Below are positions 55,779-62,932 of a stretch of DNA of 64,000 nt, one piece after another; within the stretch, counting starts at the first letter, position 1, and each line of letters starts with the position of its first letter. The stretch lies in assembly GCF_021568315.1 (NCBI RefSeq), contig NZ_JAKGSI010000001.1, forward strand, positions 372,001-436,000, given 5' to 3'. The stretch is from Corynebacterium uropygiale (GTDB lineage Bacteria > Actinomycetota > Actinomycetes > Mycobacteriales > Mycobacteriaceae). The translations under genes and the position numbers were made by a program. The notes beneath the pieces were generated by a model. It was not told the origin of the DNA. It saw nothing but the letters and a program-made list of their open reading frames with translations, and searched no databases.

Positions 55779-56537
55779 ATGAATCGAACACACGTGCTAG
55801 ATAATCGGCTGGAGGAGCGTGCCCGCACGCTGGAGGTGCTCCGGAAGAAGATGGCGGACATTGCTCCCGAGGCGGCGCGGGGGTGGGAGGGCGTGGCCCC
55901 GGGGGAGGTGGTGGAGCTCATGCCTGAACTGGCCGATCTCCTCCCGTGCGGCGGTTTACCTCGAGGGATGGTATCGAGCCTCGGGGAGTCTCCGCTCCTG
56001 GCGGTGCGCCTCATTGCGTATTGTAGTTCCCGGGGCGGACATGTTGCGATTGTTGGCTGGCCGGAACTGAGCTGTGCTGCAATGATGGAGGCGGGTGCCG
56101 ACCTGTCGAAAATAGTATCGGTACCCTCTCCGGAGGGGGACATCTTCCACATTGGCGCGCTTCTCGCGGAGGGGATGGACGTGGTGATCTGCCGGGAGAA
56201 CCCCACCGCAGCGGGGGAGACGCTGAGTCCCTCGCGGGCGCGCTCGGTCCAGGCGAAGCTGCGCCTCACACGGGCAGTCTTGCTCAGCGTGGGGATGCGC
56301 TTCCCCTCGACGGGGCTGGAGCTCAGCGCCCAGGTGTGTGCCTTTCACGGCATCGGCGAAGGAGAGGGACGAGTGCGCGGGGTGGACCTGGAGGTTTCCA
56401 TTCGCGTGCGCGGGCGCCCGGCCATGACGCGCCTCCTGCGCCTTGGTGCGTGCGGGGAACTTGACCGAAAGGCCCCTTCTGCCTCCGATGGTGCCGACGC
56501 GCTCCCCCTGCGCAGCCCGACCGTGGTGCGGGCGTGA
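55779..56537 (+). CDS. imuA': ImuA'-like mutasome accessory protein
   Basis: 252 residues from ATG 55779. It has a RecA-like core with a degenerate nucleotide loop (CGGLPRGMVSSLGESPLLAV), lacking the GKT of a functional Walker A. VAIVGWPELSCAAMMEAG and RLTRAVLLSVGMRFPSTGLE follow. In mycobacteria ImuA', ImuB and DnaE2 form the SOS-induced mutasome. It is followed 6 bp later by imuB. A LexA-like motif lies just inside the coding region (55784-55799). A start at codon 25 (ATG 55851, after GGAAG) is an alternative. Confidence 0.8.
   Translation: MNRTHVLDNRLEERARTLEVLRKKMADIAPEAARGWEGVAPGEVVELMPELADLLPCGGLPRGMVSSLGESPLLAVRLIAYCSSRGGHVAIVGWPELSCAAMMEAGADLSKIVSVPSPEGDIFHIGALLAEGMDVVICRENPTAAGETLSPSRARSVQAKLRLTRAVLLSVGMRFPSTGLELSAQVCAFHGIGEGEGRVRGVDLEVSIRVRGRPAMTRLLRLGACGELDRKAPSASDGADALPLRSPTVVRA
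55784..55799. promoter_or_regulatory. LexA-like motif at imuA'
   Basis: TCGAAC-N4-GTGCTA, identical in its specified bases to the motif at dnaE2 (62906-62921). The first half matches the LexA half-site TCGAAC; the second half is degenerate. Located 13 to 28 bp after the -10. Confidence 0.5.
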
Positions 56538-56543
56538 GGCCCC

Positions 56544-58073
56544 ATGGCGCTTCGAGTCATGGCGCTGTGGTTCCCGGATTGGCCCGTCCAGGCCGCGGAG
56601 CTGACGCCGCCGGCGGCCCTCAGCGCGGAGCAGCGCGTGTGGGCCTGCGAGGGCAAGGCCCGGGCCGCAGGGGTCAGGCGTGGGATGCGGCTGCGCGAGG
56701 CGCAGGCGCTCTGCCCTGCGCTGGATATCGCCCCGCGGGACGACGACCGCGATGCCCGCGCCTTCAGCCCCATCGCGGACGGGCTGGATGAGGTCGTCGC
56801 GTCCGTCGAGGTGTTGCGCCCGGGGCTGCTCGTCCTTGACGCCCTGGCAGCTGCCCGATACCACGGCGGGGAGGACGCCGCTGCGGAGCTGGTGCTGGAC
56901 TCGGCTGCGCGTCGAGGGCTGGACTGCCTCGCCGGCATCGCGGATGAGATCAGCACGGCCATCATTGCCGCGCGCCGGGGCGCCGTGGTCCCCGCGGGGG
57001 AGTCAACGGCCTTCCTGGCTGAGCAGCCCCTCGCCGTCCTCGGAGCCGAATCCGCGCTGGCCTGCGAATCGGAGGTCCTCCGCCGCCTTGCAGAGCTGGG
57101 CCTGCGGACACTCGGTGACCTGGGGCGTCTCCCGGCACGGGCGGTAGCGCAGCGTTTTGGCCAGCCGGGCATGGCGTGCTGGGACATCGCCCACGCTGAC
57201 CGCGGCCGGGAGAAGCGCGTGGCCCCGCCCCTTCCCGCCGCGGAGTACAGCGTGGACTACCGCCTGGAGGAGCCGCTGAACAGGGTCGATGAGGCCGCCT
57301 TCCTGGCGCGCACCCTCGCGGCCCGGCTGCACGCCACGCTCGCCGAGGAGGGGCTTCTCTGCCATCGGCTGGCGATCAGCGCAGAGCTCGGCGGGGAGGA
57401 GTACTCGCGCGTGTGGCGGGCCCGGGAGGCGCTCTCGGAAAAAGCGATGGCTGATCGCGTGCGCTGGCAGCTTGATAGTTGGCTGGGCACGGGCGCCCGG
57501 GGTGGGCTCACGGCGCTGCGGATCGAGCCACTCGATGTGGAAGAACCCACCGCGTCCGCACCCCTGTGGGGCGGGCATGAGGAGGATACCCGCGCGCGTC
57601 GAGCGGTCCACCGCGTGCAGTCGCTCTTCGGGCCGGAGTCGGTTCTCGAGCCACACGCGACCCCCGGGCGCACCGTGGCGGATCGGGTGACCCTGCTCCC
57701 GGCCGGGGAGCAATGGGAAGGAGGTGATGCCGCCCCGTGGTCGGGGGCCATTCCCGGGCCGCTGCCGGCGCGGCTTGGAGGTGGGCCGACGCATCCCGCT
57801 CACCGCATCCGGATGGTGGACCGCAGCGGGAAGGAGGTCATCGTGACGGGAGAGGCGCTACTCAGCGGGTCGCCCTGCGCACTGGCGTGGGGGCAGCGGC
57901 GCTACCTCGTCCAGGCGTGGGCCGGACCGTGGCCGGTGGATGACACGCTCGCGGGCGGAGGGCGCTGTGCTCGTCTCCAGGTGATCGGCCAGTCGCCAGA
58001 GGGCACCCAGCCGCAGGGCTGGCTCATGATCTGGGTGGGCGGACAGTGGCGGATCGAGGCGAGCTACCAATGA
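56544..58073 (+). CDS. imuB: ImuB, Y-family polymerase-like mutasome scaffold
   Basis: 509 residues. The Y-family fold begins MALRVMALWFPDWPVQAAEL, where an active polymerase would have DxDxFF, so the catalytic acidic residues are missing as in mycobacterial ImuB. PAALSAEQRVWACEGKARAA and a helix-hairpin-helix (LAELGLRTLGDLGRLP) are recognisable. SAPLWGG near residue 345 occupies the place of the beta-clamp-binding motif. ImuB links DnaE2 to the sliding clamp in damage-induced mutagenesis. It is in an operon with imuA'. Confidence 0.88.
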   Translation: MALRVMALWFPDWPVQAAELTPPAALSAEQRVWACEGKARAAGVRRGMRLREAQALCPALDIAPRDDDRDARAFSPIADGLDEVVASVEVLRPGLLVLDALAAARYHGGEDAAAELVLDSAARRGLDCLAGIADEISTAIIAARRGAVVPAGESTAFLAEQPLAVLGAESALACESEVLRRLAELGLRTLGDLGRLPARAVAQRFGQPGMACWDIAHADRGREKRVAPPLPAAEYSVDYRLEEPLNRVDEAAFLARTLAARLHATLAEEGLLCHRLAISAELGGEEYSRVWRAREALSEKAMADRVRWQLDSWLGTGARGGLTALRIEPLDVEEPTASAPLWGGHEEDTRARRAVHRVQSLFGPESVLEPHATPGRTVADRVTLLPAGEQWEGGDAAPWSGAIPGPLPARLGGGPTHPAHRIRMVDRSGKEVIVTGEALLSGSPCALAWGQRRYLVQAWAGPWPVDDTLAGGGRCARLQVIGQSPEGTQPQGWLMIWVGGQWRIEASYQ

Positions 58074-58099
58074 GAGGGCTCACCAAGAGTGGTGCGGAT

Positions 58100-58840
58100 T
58101 TAGCGCGTGGGGTCGTGGGTCACGTCAATGACGAGGCGGGTGGGGTTATCAAGAACCTTCACCACATACGGGTGCTTGGCGCGCAGGCCGATGATGAACT
58201 GAGAACGTCCCTCAAACACCCCGGCGGAGATGATCTCCACGACCTCCCCCACGCCAGGCACGGACTGGATGTGCGGATCATCCAAACCCAGCTCATAGGG
58301 GTAGGTGGTGTTATCGATGTTGACGTTGAGAGCAATGGTGCCCTCATACTCCATGCAGTGCCCCGAACCCTGCTGGGCGGGGTGCGTGTCATAGTCGATG
58401 TGCCAGCCAGGGTGGCCATCCCCGGAAAGGTCGAAGACCACCCGGTCAAAGCCATCATGGGCGCCCACCCGCACCTTCGTCACTGCCAGCCGCCCCGGGG
58501 CCTCCGGGCGTTGCGTCTTCATCGCCGTGTTGGCATCCCCCAGCGGAGTGTGTCCCGCCTGCGAGCTGGACCCACGGGTGAGTTCCTCATCCTCGGGGGA
58601 CGAGGTGGGGACAGGGTCCTTCGACGCGATGACCGGGTTCGACTGGCTCTCCTGGCTCTCCTCCAACGGTGCGAGAGTGGCCGAATCTCTCGGTGTGGGC
58701 GAGCTGTCCTCAGTGGCATGGCAGGCACCCAGGCCCACGGCGGTGGCGCTGAGAAGAGAGAGAAGAAGGAGAGAGCGTCGACGCGAACGCGGCACCCGCC
58801 CCGCAGGGGAGAGGGGGACGAGGCGTGACACATTCTTCAT
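58100..58840 (-). CDS. Lipoprotein with AMIN-like C-terminal domain
   Basis: 246 residues. A basic N-terminus and hydrophobic stretch end in the lipobox VGLGAC (Cys40). A polar linker (about 41-110) precedes a beta-rich domain (VTKVRVGAHDGFDRVVFDLSG ... RLVIDVTHD) that fits the AMIN-like domain of actinobacterial envelope proteins. It is probably anchored on the outer face of the cytoplasmic membrane, possibly contacting wall glycans. It converges with imuB (26 bp apart). Confidence 0.78.
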   Translation of the reverse strand: MKNVSRLVPLSPAGRVPRSRRRSLLLLSLLSATAVGLGACHATEDSSPTPRDSATLAPLEESQESQSNPVIASKDPVPTSSPEDEELTRGSSSQAGHTPLGDANTAMKTQRPEAPGRLAVTKVRVGAHDGFDRVVFDLSGDGHPGWHIDYDTHPAQQGSGHCMEYEGTIALNVNIDNTTYPYELGLDDPHIQSVPGVGEVVEIISAGVFEGRSQFIIGLRAKHPYVVKVLDNPTRLVIDVTHDPTR

Positions 58841-59151
58841 GAGCTCTCACAAATCCTTCACAGTGCGCGGCCGGCCGGGAGCTCCCGGATAGTGGGCCGC
58901 ATTCATAAACAGTGCCAAATGTAGCATGACAAATCCCAGCTCAGCGCCCTGAAGTGGAGGAAGAGTATTTTTTTGTCCCGAACGTGCCGGCGGGGAGAGC
59001 ACCAGCTGGCCGGGCCGTGAACAGCGGATTCCTCATCCCAGAAGAGCCGGGTCACGGGGAAAGGATGCCCATATCGTTATCAAGAAGTGACACGACCGTG
59101 TAGGCTCCTCGCCTGCGAGAGTGCCGATGGGTGACTTGTACACTAGGCCCC
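58841..59151. other. 311-bp divergent intergenic region
   Basis: No gene seen. It holds a perfect 14-bp palindrome CCGGGAGCTCCCGG (58875-58888), 35 bp before the lipoprotein start, a T7 run near 58969 without a hairpin, and at the right end the -10 of the ferredoxin-like gene. The promoter of the lipoprotein gene could not be placed with confidence. Confidence 0.5.
59139..59144 (+). promoter_or_regulatory. -10 box of a leaderless ferredoxin-like transcript
   Basis: TACACT ends 7 nt before ATG 59152 and overlaps the alternative upstream GTG frame, supporting the ATG as the true start. Confidence 0.55.
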
Positions 59152-60081
59152 ATGCAGTGTGAGGATCAATGTTCGGCACGGTGCTCGGACCACCAGGTCG
59201 AGCCGTTGGCGGGGACGGCGAAGAAGGAAAAGCGACTCGTCGTCCTCGAGTTCCCGGGCGGGTGGAGCCGGGATGTCCTCGACGGTGGCACGTTCGGGGA
59301 GGAGCTCACGGCGGCGATCAAGAAGAAGCTCGCCGAGGCCGGCGCGGGGCTCCAGCTCGTGCGCAAACCGGGCCGCAAGGGACGCACCGTGGACGCCCTG
59401 CACGTCTACGTCGTCGATACGCGCGCGGCGACGTGCGTCGGGACGACGATCGCGCAGGTCTCCGACCTGTTGGAGCTTGATCTCGCGGGGGCGGAGTCCT
59501 CTCCGCGCTTCGCGCCGGTCACGCATCCGCTCCTGCTCGTGTGCGCGCATGCGAAGCGCGACGCGTGTTGCGCGATCAAAGGCCGCCCGCTCGCCCGCGA
59601 GCTCGATGATTCCTTCGGCGGGGAGGTCGTGTGGGAGACCTCGCACATGAAGGGGCACCGTTTCGCCCCGACCTCGCTCCTGCTGCCCTGGGGCTATAGC
59701 TTTGGTCGGACCTCGGTGGCCGACGCCGCCCGCATCACCGAGCGCGCCGTCCACGGGGTGTACTCCGTACTGGGGAACCGCGGCCGTGGCACGTATGGCC
59801 CGACGGGGCAGGTCGCTGAGCTGGCGGTTGCCGCCCAGCTGGAGGAGCAGGGGGAGACGGTGCACTGGGGTGAGCTGGTGGTGCGTCCCGTCGAGGATGC
59901 ACCCGCGGGGGAGGCTGATTCGGGTGGTGAGCCCGAGGCATGGGAGCGCGTGGAGCACCGGGATGGCCGGGCGTGGCTGGTGGGGTTGAGCTCGCGCCGG
60001 GTGGAGGGGGTGGTGGCGTCGTGCGGGACGCTGCCGAAGCAGGGCACGGTGTGGGAGGCCGTGCGCGTCGAGAAGGATTAA
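59152..60081 (+). CDS. Sucrase/ferredoxin-like (Apd1-type) thioredoxin-fold [2Fe-2S] protein
   Basis: 309 residues from ATG 59152. The N-terminus is Cys-rich (CEDQCSARC). The C-terminal thioredoxin-like ferredoxin domain has Cys-x8-Cys in CAHAKRDACC (near 130-139) and His-x3-His in SHMKGHRFA (near 165-169). That spacing equals the two-Cys, two-His [2Fe-2S] ligation described for yeast Apd1. A redox or iron-related role is likely but the partner is unknown. A perfect bidirectional hairpin separates it from metI. Confidence 0.82.
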   Translation: MQCEDQCSARCSDHQVEPLAGTAKKEKRLVVLEFPGGWSRDVLDGGTFGEELTAAIKKKLAEAGAGLQLVRKPGRKGRTVDALHVYVVDTRAATCVGTTIAQVSDLLELDLAGAESSPRFAPVTHPLLLVCAHAKRDACCAIKGRPLARELDDSFGGEVVWETSHMKGHRFAPTSLLLPWGYSFGRTSVADAARITERAVHGVYSVLGNRGRGTYGPTGQVAELAVAAQLEEQGETVHWGELVVRPVEDAPAGEADSGGEPEAWERVEHRDGRAWLVGLSSRRVEGVVASCGTLPKQGTVWEAVRVEKD

Positions 60082-60103
60082 GGGGAAAAGGGGGAATAGA
60101 CGT

Positions 60104-60131
60104 CGCGCCCGGGGTGAATGCCCCGGGCGCG
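60104..60131. terminator. Bidirectional terminator between the ferredoxin-like gene and metI
   Basis: A perfect 11-bp stem CGCGCCCGGGG (60104-60114)/CCCCGGGCGCG (60121-60131) with a 6-nt loop. No T-tract, but it lies between convergent genes. Confidence 0.65.
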
Positions 60132-60154
60132 GTGTCTGTGCGTGGTGTGATCGC

Positions 60155-60832
60155 TTATCGGCGGAGGATCTTCTTGGAGAGCCAGTTGCCGAAGAGCTGC
60201 GCGATCTGCACGATGATGATGATGGTGAGCGTCGCGGTGTAGGTGACTTCCCAGTCGAAGGCGCGGTAGCCGTAGGTGATGGCGAAGTCTCCGAGTCCGC
60301 CGCCGCCGACGTAGCCGGCCATGGCGGACATGTCGACCACGGCGATGAACGCGAAGGTGTAGCCCAGGACGAGGGGGCCGAGGGCCTCGGGGATGATGAC
60401 TGAGGTGATGATCTTCCAGGGGCCTGCGCCCATGGCTCGGGCGGCTTCGACGACGCCCGGGTCGATGGAGACGAGGTTTTGCTCGACGATGCGGGCGACG
60501 CCGAAGGTCGCGGCGATGGACATCATGAAGGTGGCGGCTTCCCGGCCGATCGTCGTCCCCACGACGAGCATGGTGAGCGGCCCGAAGGCGGCGATCATGA
60601 TGATGAAGGGGATCGGCCTGATGAAGTTCACGATGATGTTGAGCACCATGTACAGCGCGCGATTCTTCAGGATGCCCTGGTCACGGGTGGTGTAGAGTAG
60701 CACGCCGATCGCCAGGCCGAGGATGCCGCCGATCACCATCGCCATGCACACCATGATGAGCGTGTCGGTGATGGATTCGAGGAAAGTGGGGCCGAGGCGG
60801 TCCCAGTCAGCTGCGAGCGTCGTGACGGTCAT
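60155..60832 (-). CDS. metI: Methionine ABC transporter permease MetI
   Basis: 225 residues, five membrane helices. The permease signature that docks on the ATPase is EAARAMGAGPWKIITSVIIPEA. VNFIRPIPFIIMIAAFGPLT is typical of MetI. Last gene of metQ-metN-metI, overlapping metN by 4 bp. Confidence 0.94.
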   Translation of the reverse strand: MTVTTLAADWDRLGPTFLESITDTLIMVCMAMVIGGILGLAIGVLLYTTRDQGILKNRALYMVLNIIVNFIRPIPFIIMIAAFGPLTMLVVGTTIGREAATFMMSIAATFGVARIVEQNLVSIDPGVVEAARAMGAGPWKIITSVIIPEALGPLVLGYTFAFIAVVDMSAMAGYVGGGGLGDFAITYGYRAFDWEVTYTATLTIIIIVQIAQLFGNWLSKKILRR

Positions 60833-61881
60833 CGAGTGATCTCCTGAATGTCGGTCGTCCCCTGCAAGGTGCGGTGGAATTCTTCGATGGCGTTCTCTTC
60901 ACCGTTGAGGCGGATGGTGATCTTGCCGAAGCTGTGCTCCTGCAGCGTCGTCACCCCACCATGGACGATGGAGAGCCCGACGCCCGCCTCCCGCGCGCGG
61001 GCCGCGGCGTCGAAGAATCCGGAGTGCTCAGTGAGGGTGATCGTGAAGAGCCGGCCCGGGTGCGCGAGCAGGTCGGAGGTTTCCACCTGGTCGGGGGTGT
61101 TCCGCAGCGAGGTGGCGACGAAGCGCGCGGCGACATCCGTCTTGGGCTGGGAAAACACCTCGTAGGTGCTGCCGTACTCCACGACTTTTCCGTTCTCCAT
61201 GACGGCGACCGTGTCGGCGATGGAGCGGACCACTTCCATCTCGTGGGTGATGACCACAATCGTGATGCCAAGCTCACGGTTGACGTGCCGAAGCAGGTTG
61301 AGGACATCGTGGGTGGTTTCGGGGTCGAGCGCCGAGGTGGCCTCGTCGGCAAGGAGCAGCTTGGGGCGCGTCGCGAGCGCACGGGCGATGCCGACGCGCT
61401 GCTTCTGCCCGCCGGACAGCTGCTCGGGGTAGTGGTTGCCGCGATCGGCGAGACCGACGAAGTCGAGGAGCTCGCGGACGCGCTCCTTGCGCTCGGCGGC
61501 GGGAACCTTCGCGAGTTTGAGCGGGTACTCGATGTTCCCGGCGGCCGTGCGGGAGTGGAAGAGGTTGAACTGCTGGAAGATCATCCCGATGGAGGATCGG
61601 ATGCCCCGCAGCTCGCGCTCGCGCATGCCGACGATGTTCGTCCCATCAAGAAGCAGCTCGCCCGAGGTGGGCGTGTCCAGGCCATTGATGAGCCGCACGA
61701 GGGTGGACTTCCCCGCGCCGGAGTATCCGATGACGCCGAGGATCTCTCCCGGCTCGACGGTCAGCGTGACGTCGTCGACGGCCGTGGTCTGGGACTTCTT
61801 CCCGGTGGGGAACACCTTCGAGACGTTGCGGAACTCGACGCGCGTCCCCTGGTTCTGGTCAGTGGAAGTGGAAAGAGACAC
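60829..61881 (-). CDS. metN: Methionine ABC transporter ATP-binding protein MetN
   Basis: 350 residues. Walker A is GYSGAGKSTL, the signature is LSGGQKQRVGIARAL and Walker B is LLLADEATSALDP. The C-terminal NIL domain (about 270-350) senses intracellular methionine in the E. coli transporter. It begins 20 bp after metQ. Confidence 0.96.
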   Translation of the reverse strand: MSLSTSTDQNQGTRVEFRNVSKVFPTGKKSQTTAVDDVTLTVEPGEILGVIGYSGAGKSTLVRLINGLDTPTSGELLLDGTNIVGMRERELRGIRSSIGMIFQQFNLFHSRTAAGNIEYPLKLAKVPAAERKERVRELLDFVGLADRGNHYPEQLSGGQKQRVGIARALATRPKLLLADEATSALDPETTHDVLNLLRHVNRELGITIVVITHEMEVVRSIADTVAVMENGKVVEYGSTYEVFSQPKTDVAARFVATSLRNTPDQVETSDLLAHPGRLFTITLTEHSGFFDAAARAREAGVGLSIVHGGVTTLQEHSFGKITIRLNGEENAIEEFHRTLQGTTDIQEITR

Positions 61882-61901
61882 AGTGAATTTGGCTCGCTTT
61901 G

Positions 61902-62771
61902 CTAGCTCTTGTTCTGGCGCTCGTCGTCCTCGAGGCGCTTGAGGATGTCGGCCAGCTCGTTGGCGGGGCGGTCCACGGCGACGTTCGTGCCGCGGGAGTC
62001 CTCGCTGTTGGCCTGGATGACCTCAGGATCGTGGAAGATCTCGACGATCTTCTGGTAGGTGGGGTTCTCGCGGTCCTCGTTGCGGGCGACGAAGACGTTG
62101 ATGTAGGGCTCCGCCTCAGTGGAGTTCGGGTCATCCTTGAACACGGCCTGCTTCGGCTCGATGCCGGCGCGGTCCAGGAAGTTGTTGTTAATCACCGCCG
62201 GGCGGCCCTCGTTGAAGGCGGTGGTGGTGTTCGCGGCGTCGACGCCACGGACCGTGACCTTGGACTTGCCTTCGTCGATGTCCGCCGGGGTGGGCGTAAT
62301 GATGTTCGGCTCCTTGAGCGTCACGAGCTTGGCCTGGACAAGGACGTTAATCGCGCGGCCCTGGTTGGAGGAGTCGTTGGGGATGGCGACCTCCTGGCCC
62401 TCGATGCCGTCGAGGTTCTCGTGATCCTTCCAGTAGAGGCCGAGCGGCACGATCTCCGAGGCGCCGATCGGGGTGAGGTCCTTATCCGCTCCCACGTTGT
62501 ACGTCGCGAGGAACTTCAGGTGCTGGAAGAGGTTGAGGTCCAGCGCGCCCTGGGCGAGGGCGTCGTTGGGGGTGTTGTAGTCGGAGAAGGGCACCATCTC
62601 GATGTTGATCCCCTGCTCAGAGGCCTTTTCCTCGAGGACCTTCCAGACCTTCTTCTCCGAGTCGGTGGTGCCGATCTTCACGGTGGTGCCGTCCTTGCCG
62701 GAGCAGGCGCTGAGCCCCGTGACTGCGACGACGGCAACGAGGCCGGCGGCCAGGGTGCGACGCAACTTCAT
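61902..62771 (-). CDS. metQ: Methionine ABC transporter substrate-binding lipoprotein MetQ
   Basis: 289 residues. The signal peptide has lipobox LSAC (Cys23), followed by a NlpA-type binding domain (VKIGTTDSEKKVWKVLEEKA; GLYWKDHENLDG; AIPNDSSNQGRAINVL). It captures D/L-methionine outside the membrane. It is first in the operon and has an McbR-like operator about 90 bp upstream. Confidence 0.95.
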   Translation of the reverse strand: MKLRRTLAAGLVAVVAVTGLSACSGKDGTTVKIGTTDSEKKVWKVLEEKASEQGINIEMVPFSDYNTPNDALAQGALDLNLFQHLKFLATYNVGADKDLTPIGASEIVPLGLYWKDHENLDGIEGQEVAIPNDSSNQGRAINVLVQAKLVTLKEPNIITPTPADIDEGKSKVTVRGVDAANTTTAFNEGRPAVINNNFLDRAGIEPKQAVFKDDPNSTEAEPYINVFVARNEDRENPTYQKIVEIFHDPEVIQANSEDSRGTNVAVDRPANELADILKRLEDDERQNKS

Positions 62772-62853
62772 ATTTTCACCTCATGTTGTGTGGGCAGCTC
62801 CGAGCGGAGGCCGCCAGCATTAAATGTCAGGACGTGGGAACACTACCACTTTT

Positions 62854-62869
62854 TATACAGCTTGGTCTA
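62854..62869 (-). promoter_or_regulatory. McbR-like operator of metQNI
   Basis: TATAC-N6-GTCTA, nine of ten specified bases of the corynebacterial McbR consensus TAGAC-N6-GTCTA. McbR represses methionine and cysteine genes in the presence of S-adenosylhomocysteine. A further half-site TAGAC lies at 62888-62892 towards dnaE2. Confidence 0.7.
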
Positions 62870-62905
62870 GTTTGCCCCTAAGGGAAGTAGACAAAGCGGT
62901 GATAA

Positions 62906-62921
62906 TCGAACGAGTGTGCTA
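62906..62921 (+). promoter_or_regulatory. LexA-like motif overlapping the dnaE2 promoter
   Basis: TCGAAC-N4-GTGCTA overlaps the first two bases of the -10 box. The first half is a perfect LexA half-site; the second keeps GT-C-A of GTTCGA. Confidence 0.55.
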
Positions 62922-62925
62922 TGGT
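62920..62925 (+). promoter_or_regulatory. -10 box of a leaderless dnaE2 transcript
   Basis: TATGGT ends 7 nt before ATG 62933; no Shine-Dalgarno. Confidence 0.5.
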
Positions 62926-62932
62926 GCAGTCT

